Positions 1 to 6,439 of a DNA stretch of 15,186 bases are shown here, piece after piece. The notes beneath the pieces were generated by a model, which was not told the origin of the DNA, did not search any database, and saw only the letters and a program-made list of their open reading frames with translations. The translations under genes and the position numbers were made by a program. Numbering within the stretch: the stretch's first letter is position 1; the number at the start of each line of letters is the position of its first letter. This DNA is from Brumimicrobium sp040882265 (GTDB lineage Bacteria; Bacteroidota; Bacteroidia; Flavobacteriales_D; Crocinitomicaceae): NCBI GenBank assembly GCA_040882265.1, contig JBBEBO010000169.1, positions 1-15,186 of the forward strand. The letters run 5' to 3'.

Positions 1-164
1 ATATATTTTATAATTTAGTAAACGGTAATGTCGCATTTGCAAGTTGAATCTTCCAAATAAAAAAAGCTTATTAAAAACTTGGTTGTTTCGTTTTTTTTTT
101 TAGTAATTTGTTCTGATTAGTTGAAATTTACGAGGCCTCAACAAACTTTAGCTAACAATTAACT

Positions 165-185
165 AGTAGCATAGAGAATGCTATT
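165..185 (+). promoter_or_regulatory. 5' leader hairpin upstream of first lipoprotein gene
   Basis: The arms TAGCAT (167-172) and ATGCTA (178-183) form a perfect 6-bp stem around the loop AGAGA. One G-U and one A-U pair extend it to 165-185. It ends 28 nt before the ATG at 214, so it would sit in the 5' untranslated leader of that gene. It could stabilise the mRNA or affect start access, but this is inferred from position only. The rest of 1-213 shows an 11-base T run (91-101) and an 8-bp palindrome GAGGCCTC (132-139). I found no exact Bacteroidota promoter (TTG...TAnnTTTG) there. Confidence 0.35.
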
Positions 186-213
186 CTAAATTAATAAACT
201 TAAATTTTATATT

Positions 214-699
214 ATGAAAAAGTTATTTTATTTTAGTGCAATGGCACTATCAGTAAGTATGTTTATTTACTCTTGTGAAAAAGAAGAAATTGAAACTAAT
301 GAACCAGCAAATGTAACAAAGAAAGAATCAAAAGATGATGGTGATGTTGTAACTACTAAGTCTAATGATGCTGCATATGTTTATAAGGAGTTTCCTGACG
401 GTGATTGGGATTGTGTCTCTGGAAAAGGTCTTTGTTTAACTCCAGCTTCATCAACAACGGGAGCGATGGGAGATATTCTTGATGATTTAACAGGAGCTCA
501 AGACGAAGAGGCTATTATTGAAATATTTACACAAGGAGAAGAAGACTTGTTAAAAATAATCTCATCAGAGGAGTACGAAAATGTCATTGAAGGAATTTAT
601 ACTGTTCGAATGAATGGAACCATAGATGATGCAAAGATAGCAATGATCTTTGAAGATAGTAGAAGTCAGATTGTAAGAGTATACTCTATTAATCTATAG
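214..699 (+). CDS. Predicted surface lipoprotein with Cys-x6-Cys pair, function unknown
   Basis: A 161-aa exported protein that I do not recognise. It has a Lys-rich N-terminus, a hydrophobic stretch (residues 4-20) and a lipobox ending IYS-Cys21, so signal peptidase II processing is likely. Residues 22-25 are Glu-Lys-Glu-Glu. That fits the X-K-(D/E)2 lipoprotein export signal described in Capnocytophaga, which sends lipoproteins to the outer face of the outer membrane; surface location is therefore an inference. A Lys/Asp/Thr-rich linker (about 30-55) follows. Next comes a short module with Cys67 and Cys74, which could form a disulphide, and then an acidic C-terminal domain (about 85-161) of predicted alpha/beta character. 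A strong terminator follows 34 nt downstream, so it is probably made mainly as its own transcript. Two further lipoprotein genes follow on the same strand. The size and Cys pair faintly recall the small NVEAL-type exported proteins found beside beta-propeller lipoproteins, but no NVEAL motif is visible. The reading frame is secure; the function is open. Confidence 0.85.
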   Translation: MKKLFYFSAMALSVSMFIYSCEKEEIETNEPANVTKKESKDDGDVVTTKSNDAAYVYKEFPDGDWDCVSGKGLCLTPASSTTGAMGDILDDLTGAQDEEAIIEIFTQGEEDLLKIISSEEYENVIEGIYTVRMNGTIDDAKIAMIFEDSRSQIVRVYSINL

Positions 700-732
700 T
701 ATTGTTCTTTTACTGACTTATAATGTTTAAAC

Positions 733-782
733 AATTAGAACTGTTAGGGTATGTCCTTACTTAAGCAGTTCTAATTTTTTTA
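733..782 (+). terminator. Strong intrinsic terminator between lipoprotein genes 1 and 2
   Basis: AATTAGAACTG (733-743) and CAGTTCTAATT (766-776) form a perfect 11-bp stem around a 22-nt loop. The stem runs directly into a T tract (775-781). This is a textbook rho-independent terminator. It ends only 13 nt before the ATG of the next gene (796), leaving no space for a promoter in between. Genes 2 and 3 must therefore be reached by read-through, or from a promoter inside or upstream of the hairpin. Confidence 0.85.
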
Positions 783-795
783 TTTGTTTTAAATT

Positions 796-1986
796 ATGAA
801 GAATACGTTTTGTTTTATTTTAATTTCTATTTTCGTAATAGGCTGTAAGCATGAGTCAAGCTTTAGAATCATTACAAATGAAAAAAGATTTATTCTAGAC
901 TTTTTTCCTTCAATAAAGTTCAGTGGAACCTTTCTGAAATCAGATAAAATATTTTATTTTTTCTGTGATCCAAATACTGCGAAAAAAATCGCTTTTTTTA
1001 ATGATAAAAGTGAATTGATCCAAATTACATCTCTTAATAAAATAATTGAAAATGAAACTAATCCGTACGTTGTTCGAGATATTCATGTCCTAAGTAAAGA
1101 CTCAATACTATTACTTAAAAATCAACAGAATAAATTAGTCTTGTTGGATGGTAAAGGTAATCTATTGAAAGATATCGATTTAAGTCAATTTTACAGTAAC
1201 AACTTAGATTATGAATTATCTAGTTATTTTATAGAAGAATTTTCTAATAACTTTTATAAAGATGGAATTTTTCTATCGTGTAGACTTAGTCCCAGAAACT
1301 TCTCTCATGACGCAGTTATAGGAGAGCGAGAAAGACTCAACCAACATAGAATTGAACCATTATTTATTCAGTTCAAAGATCTTTTTAACGATGAAGAACT
1401 TGAGGTAAAAAAACACCTTAAAGGGTTTTTAAAAGGGAGGTATTCTAAAAATTATATGGGTGAGTTACACATGAGTTTCGGAAAAGTGATTTCAGACAAA
1501 CTGCTTTTAACCAGTATTCTTTCAGATTCTGTTTTTATTTATAACCATAAAAAAATGAAAATTACAGATACTGTAAAAGTAAAGTCAAAATATACTCCAA
1601 TAGGAGGGGAACCATATTTTATAAATAAAGAGAATATGAATAATGCCTCTATTTTGAACAGAGAGCAGACACTTTTCAATGGCTATATTTATAGGATTTT
1701 ATATGACAAAAAAAATGGCTATACTTTTTTTTTAGTAACACATAAAAGAGAAAGTAAGGAGTATGATAAGAGAGATTTGAAGCCACGTCCTTTTTCAATT
1801 ATTGCTTATGATGATGATTTTAATAAAGTAGATGAAACTATACTTGATGGTGAGAGATATTTAGTTGGTTTTTGCTTTATTACCAAAGATGGAATATTGA
1901 TTAGAAAAAGAGATAACCCTAAACATAATAATAAAAGAAATGAAAAAAAAGTATTTGATTTTGATTTACTTGTTTTTGATGATTAG
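796..1986 (+). CDS. Predicted lipoprotein, possible beta-propeller (DUF4221-like)
   Basis: A 396-aa exported lipoprotein. The signal sequence ends in the lipobox VIG-Cys17, and the residues after it (Lys-His-Glu-Ser) do not match the surface-export signal seen in the preceding gene. The mature part is a long run of alternating hydrophobic and polar strands with blade-like phrases such as DSILLLKNQQNKLVLLDGKG and FSIIAYDDDFNKVDE. This suggests a beta-propeller of the kind common in Bacteroidota lipoproteins; DUF4221 is my best family guess from memory and is not verified. No catalytic motif is recognised. The ATG at 796 lies 13 nt after a strong terminator, so expression probably depends on read-through. 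Its last 47 nt overlap the start of the next gene. Base composition is clearly more AT-rich than lon. The frame is secure; the fold is inferred and the function unknown. Confidence 0.8.
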   Translation: MKNTFCFILISIFVIGCKHESSFRIITNEKRFILDFFPSIKFSGTFLKSDKIFYFFCDPNTAKKIAFFNDKSELIQITSLNKIIENETNPYVVRDIHVLSKDSILLLKNQQNKLVLLDGKGNLLKDIDLSQFYSNNLDYELSSYFIEEFSNNFYKDGIFLSCRLSPRNFSHDAVIGERERLNQHRIEPLFIQFKDLFNDEELEVKKHLKGFLKGRYSKNYMGELHMSFGKVISDKLLLTSILSDSVFIYNHKKMKITDTVKVKSKYTPIGGEPYFINKENMNNASILNREQTLFNGYIYRILYDKKNGYTFFLVTHKRESKEYDKRDLKPRPFSIIAYDDDFNKVDETILDGERYLVGFCFITKDGILIRKRDNPKHNNKRNEKKVFDFDLLVFDD

Positions 1987-2413
1987 CTGCTCATCAGAAC
2001 AAGAACTTAATGATGACTTTGATAAACTTGGTAAGTACGAAAAACTAAACATTATATTAAAAGATAGCTTAAAAGTAAACACAGTTTATAATGATATATT
2101 CGTAATAACAGAAGTAGATTGTCCAAAGTGTAACTATCTTTTCTCCAAATTATCTATGAAATACTTTGATGAAAAGGTATTAATTGTTGTTAACTCTTAT
2201 GGAAATAAAATAGATATTTCTACTTTCAAAGAAAATGAATTCAAAGAAAATATAGTATTTGATTTTGACGATCTATTTATAAATTACGGCATAGTCGAAA
2301 AATCCACTTTTATTTCTTTAAAAGAAAGTAAGATCGATACTTTAATAGAAATTGAACCTATAAGTATAGAAGATAAATTTGACCTTATTGAGCGTATAAT
2401 TACCGAAAAATAA
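1940..2413 (+). CDS. Small thioredoxin-like lipoprotein with CPKC motif
   Basis: A 157-aa predicted lipoprotein. It has three N-terminal lysines, a hydrophobic core and a lipobox MIS-Cys17. After a short linker the phrase VITEVD-Cys61-Pro-Lys-Cys64 places a CxxC motif directly after a beta strand, as in thioredoxin-fold proteins. It could be a periplasmic redox or TlpA-like protein, but at about 140 mature residues it is short and I cannot point to the cis-Pro. The ATG (1940-1942) lies inside the preceding gene in the +1 frame relative to it, with A-rich sequence upstream (AAAAGA). The overlap encodes the whole signal peptide, which is strong evidence that the start is real. Translational coupling to gene 2 is likely. 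A plausible but unproven partner is the Cys-x6-Cys protein two genes upstream. Confidence 0.8.
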   Translation: MKKKYLILIYLFLMISCSSEQELNDDFDKLGKYEKLNIILKDSLKVNTVYNDIFVITEVDCPKCNYLFSKLSMKYFDEKVLIVVNSYGNKIDISTFKENEFKENIVFDFDDLFINYGIVEKSTFISLKESKIDTLIEIEPISIEDKFDLIERIITEK

Positions 2414-2433
2414 AAAAATACCATCAAACTAAA

Positions 2434-2463
2434 TTAGTAGGAATGCTACCTAACTTTTATTTG
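2434..2463 (+). terminator. Possible weak terminator after the lipoprotein cassette
   Basis: TTAGTAG (2434-2440) pairs with CTACCTAA (2446-2453), with one bulged C and the loop GAATG, followed by the T-rich stretch CTTTTATTTG. It is placed correctly, about 20 nt after the stop of the third lipoprotein gene. The stem is short and imperfect, so this is only a candidate. The remaining spacer to lon (to 2647) shows no other clear element except a 4-bp hairpin (2629-2639) just upstream of the lon start. Confidence 0.3.
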
Positions 2464-2647
2464 TCGCATAACTTCCCCCTGACACTTTAGTTTTCTTGAC
2501 TTATAAATTAAGACATATTTTCCGAACTCATGAAATGGCATGGCTATTGAAACATTTCCATGTAGTATTATTTATAGTTGAATATAGAAGCTGCTACAGA
2601 TTATTTTAATTATAAACTGACAGATTGACGCTAAAAGCGATAAAGAT

Positions 2648-5098
2648 ATGAGTGAAATTTTTGATGATAGTATATTTGAGTTAAATGATGGACCAATGGA
2701 AGCCGATGCAGAGTTTATTCCATTGATTACTCAAGAAGAAGAGGATGATATGCATAACGCTGATTATCCTTCCGATTTACCAATATTAGCCTTGCGGAAT
2801 AATGTTTTGTTTCCAGGTGTTGTTATTCCAATTACCGTTGGGAGAGATAAATCGATTAAATTGGTTCAACACGCAAATGAGAATGATAAAATTGTTGGTG
2901 TAGTTTCCCAAAAAAATCAAGATGTTGAAGAACCTGAATTTAAGGATTTACATCGTGTTGGAACAATTGCACAAATTGTGAGAATGCTTAAAATGCCCGA
3001 TGGTAGCACAACAGTTATTATCCAAGGTAAAAGAAGGTTTCAGCTTAAAGAGTTGGTGCAAGAAGATCCCTTTTTAAGAGCGAATGTTGAATACTTTAAA
3101 GAGGAAAAAGCACCAAAACGAAGCAAAGAGTTTACGGCGATTATTCAGTCGATGAAAGAATTGGCATTGAAAATAATCAAAGACTCTCCAAATATTCCTT
3201 CTGAAGCACAGTTCGCAATAAAAAATATTGAAAGTTCTTCTTTTTTAATCAATTTCATTTCTTCTAACATGAATGCAGATGTTGCGAAGAAGCAAGCAAT
3301 GCTTGAGGAAACTGACTTGAAGAAACGTGCAATGTCTGTGTTGGAACACTTAACTAAGGAAGTTCAGCAACTTGAAATGCGAAATGAAATTCAAACTCGT
3401 GTTAAAACAGACATAGACAAACAACAGCGCGAATATTTCTTACACCAACAAATGAAAACAATTCAAGAAGAATTGGGGGGTGGCCCACAAGATCAGGATG
3501 TATCTGAAATGCGAAAGCGTGCGAAAAAGAAAAAATGGAATAAAGCAGTAGATAAGATTTTTAATAAAGAATTAAATCGACTTCAACGAATGAATCCACA
3601 AGGAGCTGAATATACCGTTCAGTTAAATTATTTAGATCTTCTATTGGATCTACCATGGGACGAATTCACAAAAGATAACCTCGACCTTAAACGTGCTGAA
3701 AAAGTATTAGAACGTGATCATTATGGGCTTGAAGATGTGAAAAAACGTATTTTAGAATATTTAGCCGTGTTAAAACTCAAAGGAGATATGAAGTCTCCAA
3801 TTTTATGTTTTTATGGTCCTCCAGGAGTTGGTAAAACATCATTAGGGAAATCAATTGCAGAAGCACTCGGTAGAAAGTATGTGCGAATGTCTTTAGGTGG
3901 ACTTCATGATGAAAGCGAAATACGTGGTCACCGTAAAACATACATCGGTGCAATGCCTGGTCGAGTAATGCAAAATTTAAAAAAAGCAGGTTCTTCAAAC
4001 CCTGTTTTTGTACTCGATGAGGTCGATAAAGTTGGGCGCTCAAACCATGGAGATCCTTCAAGTGCATTACTAGAAGTTTTAGATCCAGCTCAAAACAATG
4101 AGTTTTATGACAATTATATTGAAACCGAATATGATTTATCAAAAGTATTGTTTATTGCTACAGCAAATGATTTGTCTACGATACAAGGTCCGTTGAGAGA
4201 TAGAATGGAAATCATTGAAGTCAACGGTTATACTGTTGAAGAAAAGATTGAAATTGCTAAGAGACACTTAATTCCTGATCAAATAAAAGAACACGGAATA
4301 ACAAAAAAAGATTTCTCTATTAATCGAGCAACTTTAGAAAAGGTAATTGAAGAATATACTCACGAGTCTGGTGTCCGTGGACTAAATAAAATGGTAGCTA
4401 AATTAATTCGCAATCGTGCAAGACAAATTGCGATGGATCAAAAATACGTCGTGCGTGTTAAAAGCGAAGATTTAAAAGAGATTTTAGGTCCTGGAAGGTC
4501 AAAAACAAAGTACTCTAACAATGAAGTTGCTGGTTTGGTGACAGGGTTAGCATGGACTTCTAGAGGAGGAGATATTTTATTTATAGAGTCTTCATTAGCT
4601 AAAGGAAAAGGTAAGTTAACGCTTACTGGAAACTTGGGAGATGTGATGAAAGAATCAGCGACAATTGCACTTCAGTTTCTAAAAGCACACTCACATTGGT
4701 TAAACCTTGATCAATTGGTTTTTGAAAAATATGATGTTCATATCCACGTTCCTGAAGGAGCAACTCCAAAAGACGGTCCTTCTGCAGGAATTACGATGTT
4801 GGTTTCTTTAGCTTCACTTTTTACTCAACGAAGAGTAAAGAAGTATTTAGCAATGACTGGAGAAATAACATTAAGAGGAGAAGTTTTACCAGTTGGTGGA
4901 ATCAAAGAAAAAATTCTAGCAGCAAAACGTGCAGATGTTAAAGAGATCATCCTTTGTCATAAAAATCAACAAGATGTGGATGAGATAAAGCAAGAATACT
5001 TAAAAGGACTTAAGTTTCATTACGTTTCGGAAATGAAAGAGGTACTTGAGATAGCTTTAACGAATCAAAAGGTTAAAGATGTGATTGAGGTGAAGTAA
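2648..5098 (+). CDS. lon: ATP-dependent protease Lon (endopeptidase La)
   Basis: A cytosolic AAA+ serine protease that degrades misfolded and short-lived regulatory proteins. At 816 aa it is the normal length for bacterial LonA. An acidic N-terminal extension (about 1-40) precedes the substrate-binding LON domain, which begins at DLPILALRNNVLFPG. A coiled-coil helical region follows (about 215-330; ...QQREYFLHQQMKTIQEELGG). The AAA+ module carries Walker A GPPGVGKTS (390-398; Lys396) and Walker B VFVLDE (Asp457, Glu458). The C-terminal protease domain has catalytic Ser712 in DGPSAG and Lys755 in GGIKEK, 43 residues apart as in E. coli Lon (Ser679/Lys722). All key residues are present, so the enzyme should be active. 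The start is set by the only nearby ATG with a purine-rich upstream stretch (GATAAAG). It stands alone on the + strand and converges with the mrp operon. No heat-shock operator was recognised. Confidence 0.98.
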   Translation: MSEIFDDSIFELNDGPMEADAEFIPLITQEEEDDMHNADYPSDLPILALRNNVLFPGVVIPITVGRDKSIKLVQHANENDKIVGVVSQKNQDVEEPEFKDLHRVGTIAQIVRMLKMPDGSTTVIIQGKRRFQLKELVQEDPFLRANVEYFKEEKAPKRSKEFTAIIQSMKELALKIIKDSPNIPSEAQFAIKNIESSSFLINFISSNMNADVAKKQAMLEETDLKKRAMSVLEHLTKEVQQLEMRNEIQTRVKTDIDKQQREYFLHQQMKTIQEELGGGPQDQDVSEMRKRAKKKKWNKAVDKIFNKELNRLQRMNPQGAEYTVQLNYLDLLLDLPWDEFTKDNLDLKRAEKVLERDHYGLEDVKKRILEYLAVLKLKGDMKSPILCFYGPPGVGKTSLGKSIAEALGRKYVRMSLGGLHDESEIRGHRKTYIGAMPGRVMQNLKKAGSSNPVFVLDEVDKVGRSNHGDPSSALLEVLDPAQNNEFYDNYIETEYDLSKVLFIATANDLSTIQGPLRDRMEIIEVNGYTVEEKIEIAKRHLIPDQIKEHGITKKDFSINRATLEKVIEEYTHESGVRGLNKMVAKLIRNRARQIAMDQKYVVRVKSEDLKEILGPGRSKTKYSNNEVAGLVTGLAWTSRGGDILFIESSLAKGKGKLTLTGNLGDVMKESATIALQFLKAHSHWLNLDQLVFEKYDVHIHVPEGATPKDGPSAGITMLVSLASLFTQRRVKKYLAMTGEITLRGEVLPVGGIKEKILAAKRADVKEIILCHKNQQDVDEIKQEYLKGLKFHYVSEMKEVLEIALTNQKVKDVIEVK

Positions 5099-5120
5099 TT
5101 TCTGTTTTAAAATAGTTATA

Positions 5121-5163
5121 TAGTGACGAGTGACGTCAAGCCATGTTTGGCTTTTAGTGACGA
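5121..5163. repeat. 9-bp direct repeats flanking the post-lon hairpin
   Basis: TAGTGACGA occurs at 5121-5129 and again at 5155-5163. The two copies bracket a 25-bp segment that contains the terminator hairpin of lon. GTGACG is also repeated inside (5123-5128 and 5130-5135). Eight bases downstream is a run of eight G (5171-5178), odd in such AT-rich DNA. The layout resembles a very small inserted or duplicated element, but nothing shows that it is mobile. Confidence 0.6.
5138..5156 (+). terminator. lon: Probable intrinsic terminator of lon
   Basis: AAGCCA (5138-5143) and TGGCTT (5148-5153) form a perfect 6-bp stem with the loop TGTT, running into TTTT (5152-5155). It lies about 40 nt after the lon stop codon, in the spacer between lon and the convergent mrpG. 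The T tract is short, so efficiency is uncertain. Confidence 0.55.
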
Positions 5164-5293
5164 ATTGGTAGGGGGGGGCATTGTGTTTGAGGGCACACGC
5201 GCCTTTTTGTTAAAGAAGAATGAGGGAGGTCTTAATTTCTCCAACTTGTTCCCCAGATTAAATGGATTTTTGATTGTGGTTGATTACAAATAT

Positions 5294-5698
5294 CTATAAA
5301 ATAGGATCATCATTTGCAGTATCGTCTTCTTTATCTTGATTCAAGTCTTCACTACTTAACTCATGTGATTTGTGATCGTATTTATTTTTTAAATCATCCA
5401 TTAGTGATTTCTTCCAGAGGGGAACGCCAACAAAATATGATGAACGTCCGATCAAGTGTGCGCCAATTGGGGCTGTGAGAAGTAAAAAGAGAATTATGGC
5501 TATCGCTCTGGTTCCAATTGAAACATCAGAAAAATATAATGTCATGCCCAAGAGGATTAAACCTACACCCAAAGTTGCAGCTTTGGTAGTGACAGAAATT
5601 CTCAAAAATAAATCAGGCATGCGTATAATCCCTATTGCAGCAAGGAGAATAAAAAGCGTTCCAATAGAAATCAAAATCATTATAGTTAAATCATTCAT
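5294..5698 (-). CDS. mrpG: Mrp antiporter subunit G
   Basis: The last subunit of the Mrp Na+/H+ antiporter. The signature IRMPDLFLRISVTTKAATLG and the later LTAPIGAHLIGRSSY match the MnhG/PhaG family. Three membrane helices (about 5-25, 37-55 and 60-80) are followed by an acidic, hydrophilic cytoplasmic tail (about 95-134; HELSSEDLNQDKEDD), longer than in many homologues. I chose the ATG at 5698 (MNDLTIM...), giving 134 aa. The frame could extend 12 codons upstream to 5734, but that would overlap mrpF by 44 nt and add a charged, non-conserved segment. With the chosen start the overlap is the 8-nt ATGAATGA, which fits translational coupling. Seventh gene of the operon; no convincing terminator was found downstream. 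Confidence 0.93.
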   Translation of the reverse strand: MNDLTIMILISIGTLFILLAAIGIIRMPDLFLRISVTTKAATLGVGLILLGMTLYFSDVSIGTRAIAIILFLLLTAPIGAHLIGRSSYFVGVPLWKKSLMDDLKNKYDHKSHELSSEDLNQDKEDDTANDDPIL

Positions 5699-5966
5699 CT
5701 TTTTTTCGTTTTTCGAGATAGTATGAAAAAGCAACAGTTCCGAGAAAAGCGATCAAAGCAAAAATCATCGCTATGTCTAAAAATGAGGGGCGATTTGAAA
5801 TAATCGCATAAACTGCAATAACGCTTATACCAATTGTAATTAATAAATCTAGCGCTACAACTCTATCTGAAAGAGTTGGTCCAATAAGAAAACGAATAAA
5901 AACTAAGAACCCAGATAAACTGAGAACTGGAAGTATTATATATGTAAGAAAGTCGTATAAATTCAT
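5691..5966 (-). CDS. mrpF: Mrp antiporter subunit F
   Basis: A 91-aa membrane protein with three helices. It carries the family motif GPTLSDRVVALDLL (about 29-42) and a C-terminal ALIAFLGTVAFSYYL segment, both typical of MnhF/PhaF. The Asp in the first motif is the conserved acidic residue of the family. The start ATG overlaps the stop of mrpE by 4 nt (ATGA), and the stop overlaps the start of mrpG by 8 nt. Length is normal for the family. It acts as part of the inner-membrane hetero-oligomeric antiporter, not alone. Confidence 0.95.
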   Translation of the reverse strand: MNLYDFLTYIILPVLSLSGFLVFIRFLIGPTLSDRVVALDLLITIGISVIAVYAIISNRPSFLDIAMIFALIAFLGTVAFSYYLEKRKKDE

Positions 5967-6439
5967 CTTAAAATATCTAAAATTCGTTTTTCAAATCCTT
6001 TCTTAATGTCTTGAATAAATGTTTCTCTATCATTAATATACATTGCGTGAACATACAAGACTTTTCTGTCTTTAGAAACATCGAGACTCAATGTGCCAGG
6101 AGTAAGCGAAATTAAATTTGCTAAAAGGGTTATTTCTAAATTCGACTTAGCATCAAGAGGTAACTTTACAATTCCTGGTTTCATATAGAATTTTGGTGTA
6201 ACAACATCAGCAGCTACTTGGATGTTAGCTTTAATTAATTCATAAAAGAAGAAAAATATAAAAGCTATGACCTTTGGAATGATGCGGTAATATTTACGAC
6301 TTTTTTCATTTCTACTAACAAGCCATAATACCAAAAAACTCAAAACATACCCAAAAATAAAATTAGGAAAATCAAGGTTGCCAGTAAGGAAAACCCATAT
6401 AATTGTCAATAATATGTTGAGTAAAAACTGCGTTCTCAT
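5963..6439 (-). CDS. mrpE: Mrp antiporter subunit E
   Basis: A 158-aa protein of the MnhE/PhaE family. N-terminal helices (about 5-40 and 50-68) are followed by a soluble domain that holds the conserved ISLTPGTLSLDV stretch (about residues 110-121). A further family-like phrase is FFYELIKANIQVAADV. The start overlaps the mrpD stop by 4 nt (ATGA), and the stop overlaps the mrpF start by 4 nt. MrpE is needed for full assembly and activity of the complex in Bacillus; the same role is inferred here. Confidence 0.95.
   Translation of the reverse strand: MRTQFLLNILLTIIWVFLTGNLDFPNFIFGYVLSFLVLWLVSRNEKSRKYYRIIPKVIAFIFFFFYELIKANIQVAADVVTPKFYMKPGIVKLPLDAKSNLEITLLANLISLTPGTLSLDVSKDRKVLYVHAMYINDRETFIQDIKKGFEKRILDILR

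Noticed and set aside
1..213. Promoter at TAGTAATTTG (101-110) for the first lipoprotein gene
   Set aside because: The spacing inside the motif is one base short of TAnnTTTG, and T-rich DNA gives such matches by chance.
3777..4142. 121-codon open frame on the minus strand inside lon
   Set aside because: It lies wholly within the conserved AAA+ region of lon, has a Cys/His/Leu-rich composition typical of antisense frames, and has no motif.
5475..5726. 83-codon plus-strand frame opposite mrpG/mrpF
   Set aside because: Antisense to two conserved genes; low-complexity Lys/Ile-rich sequence.
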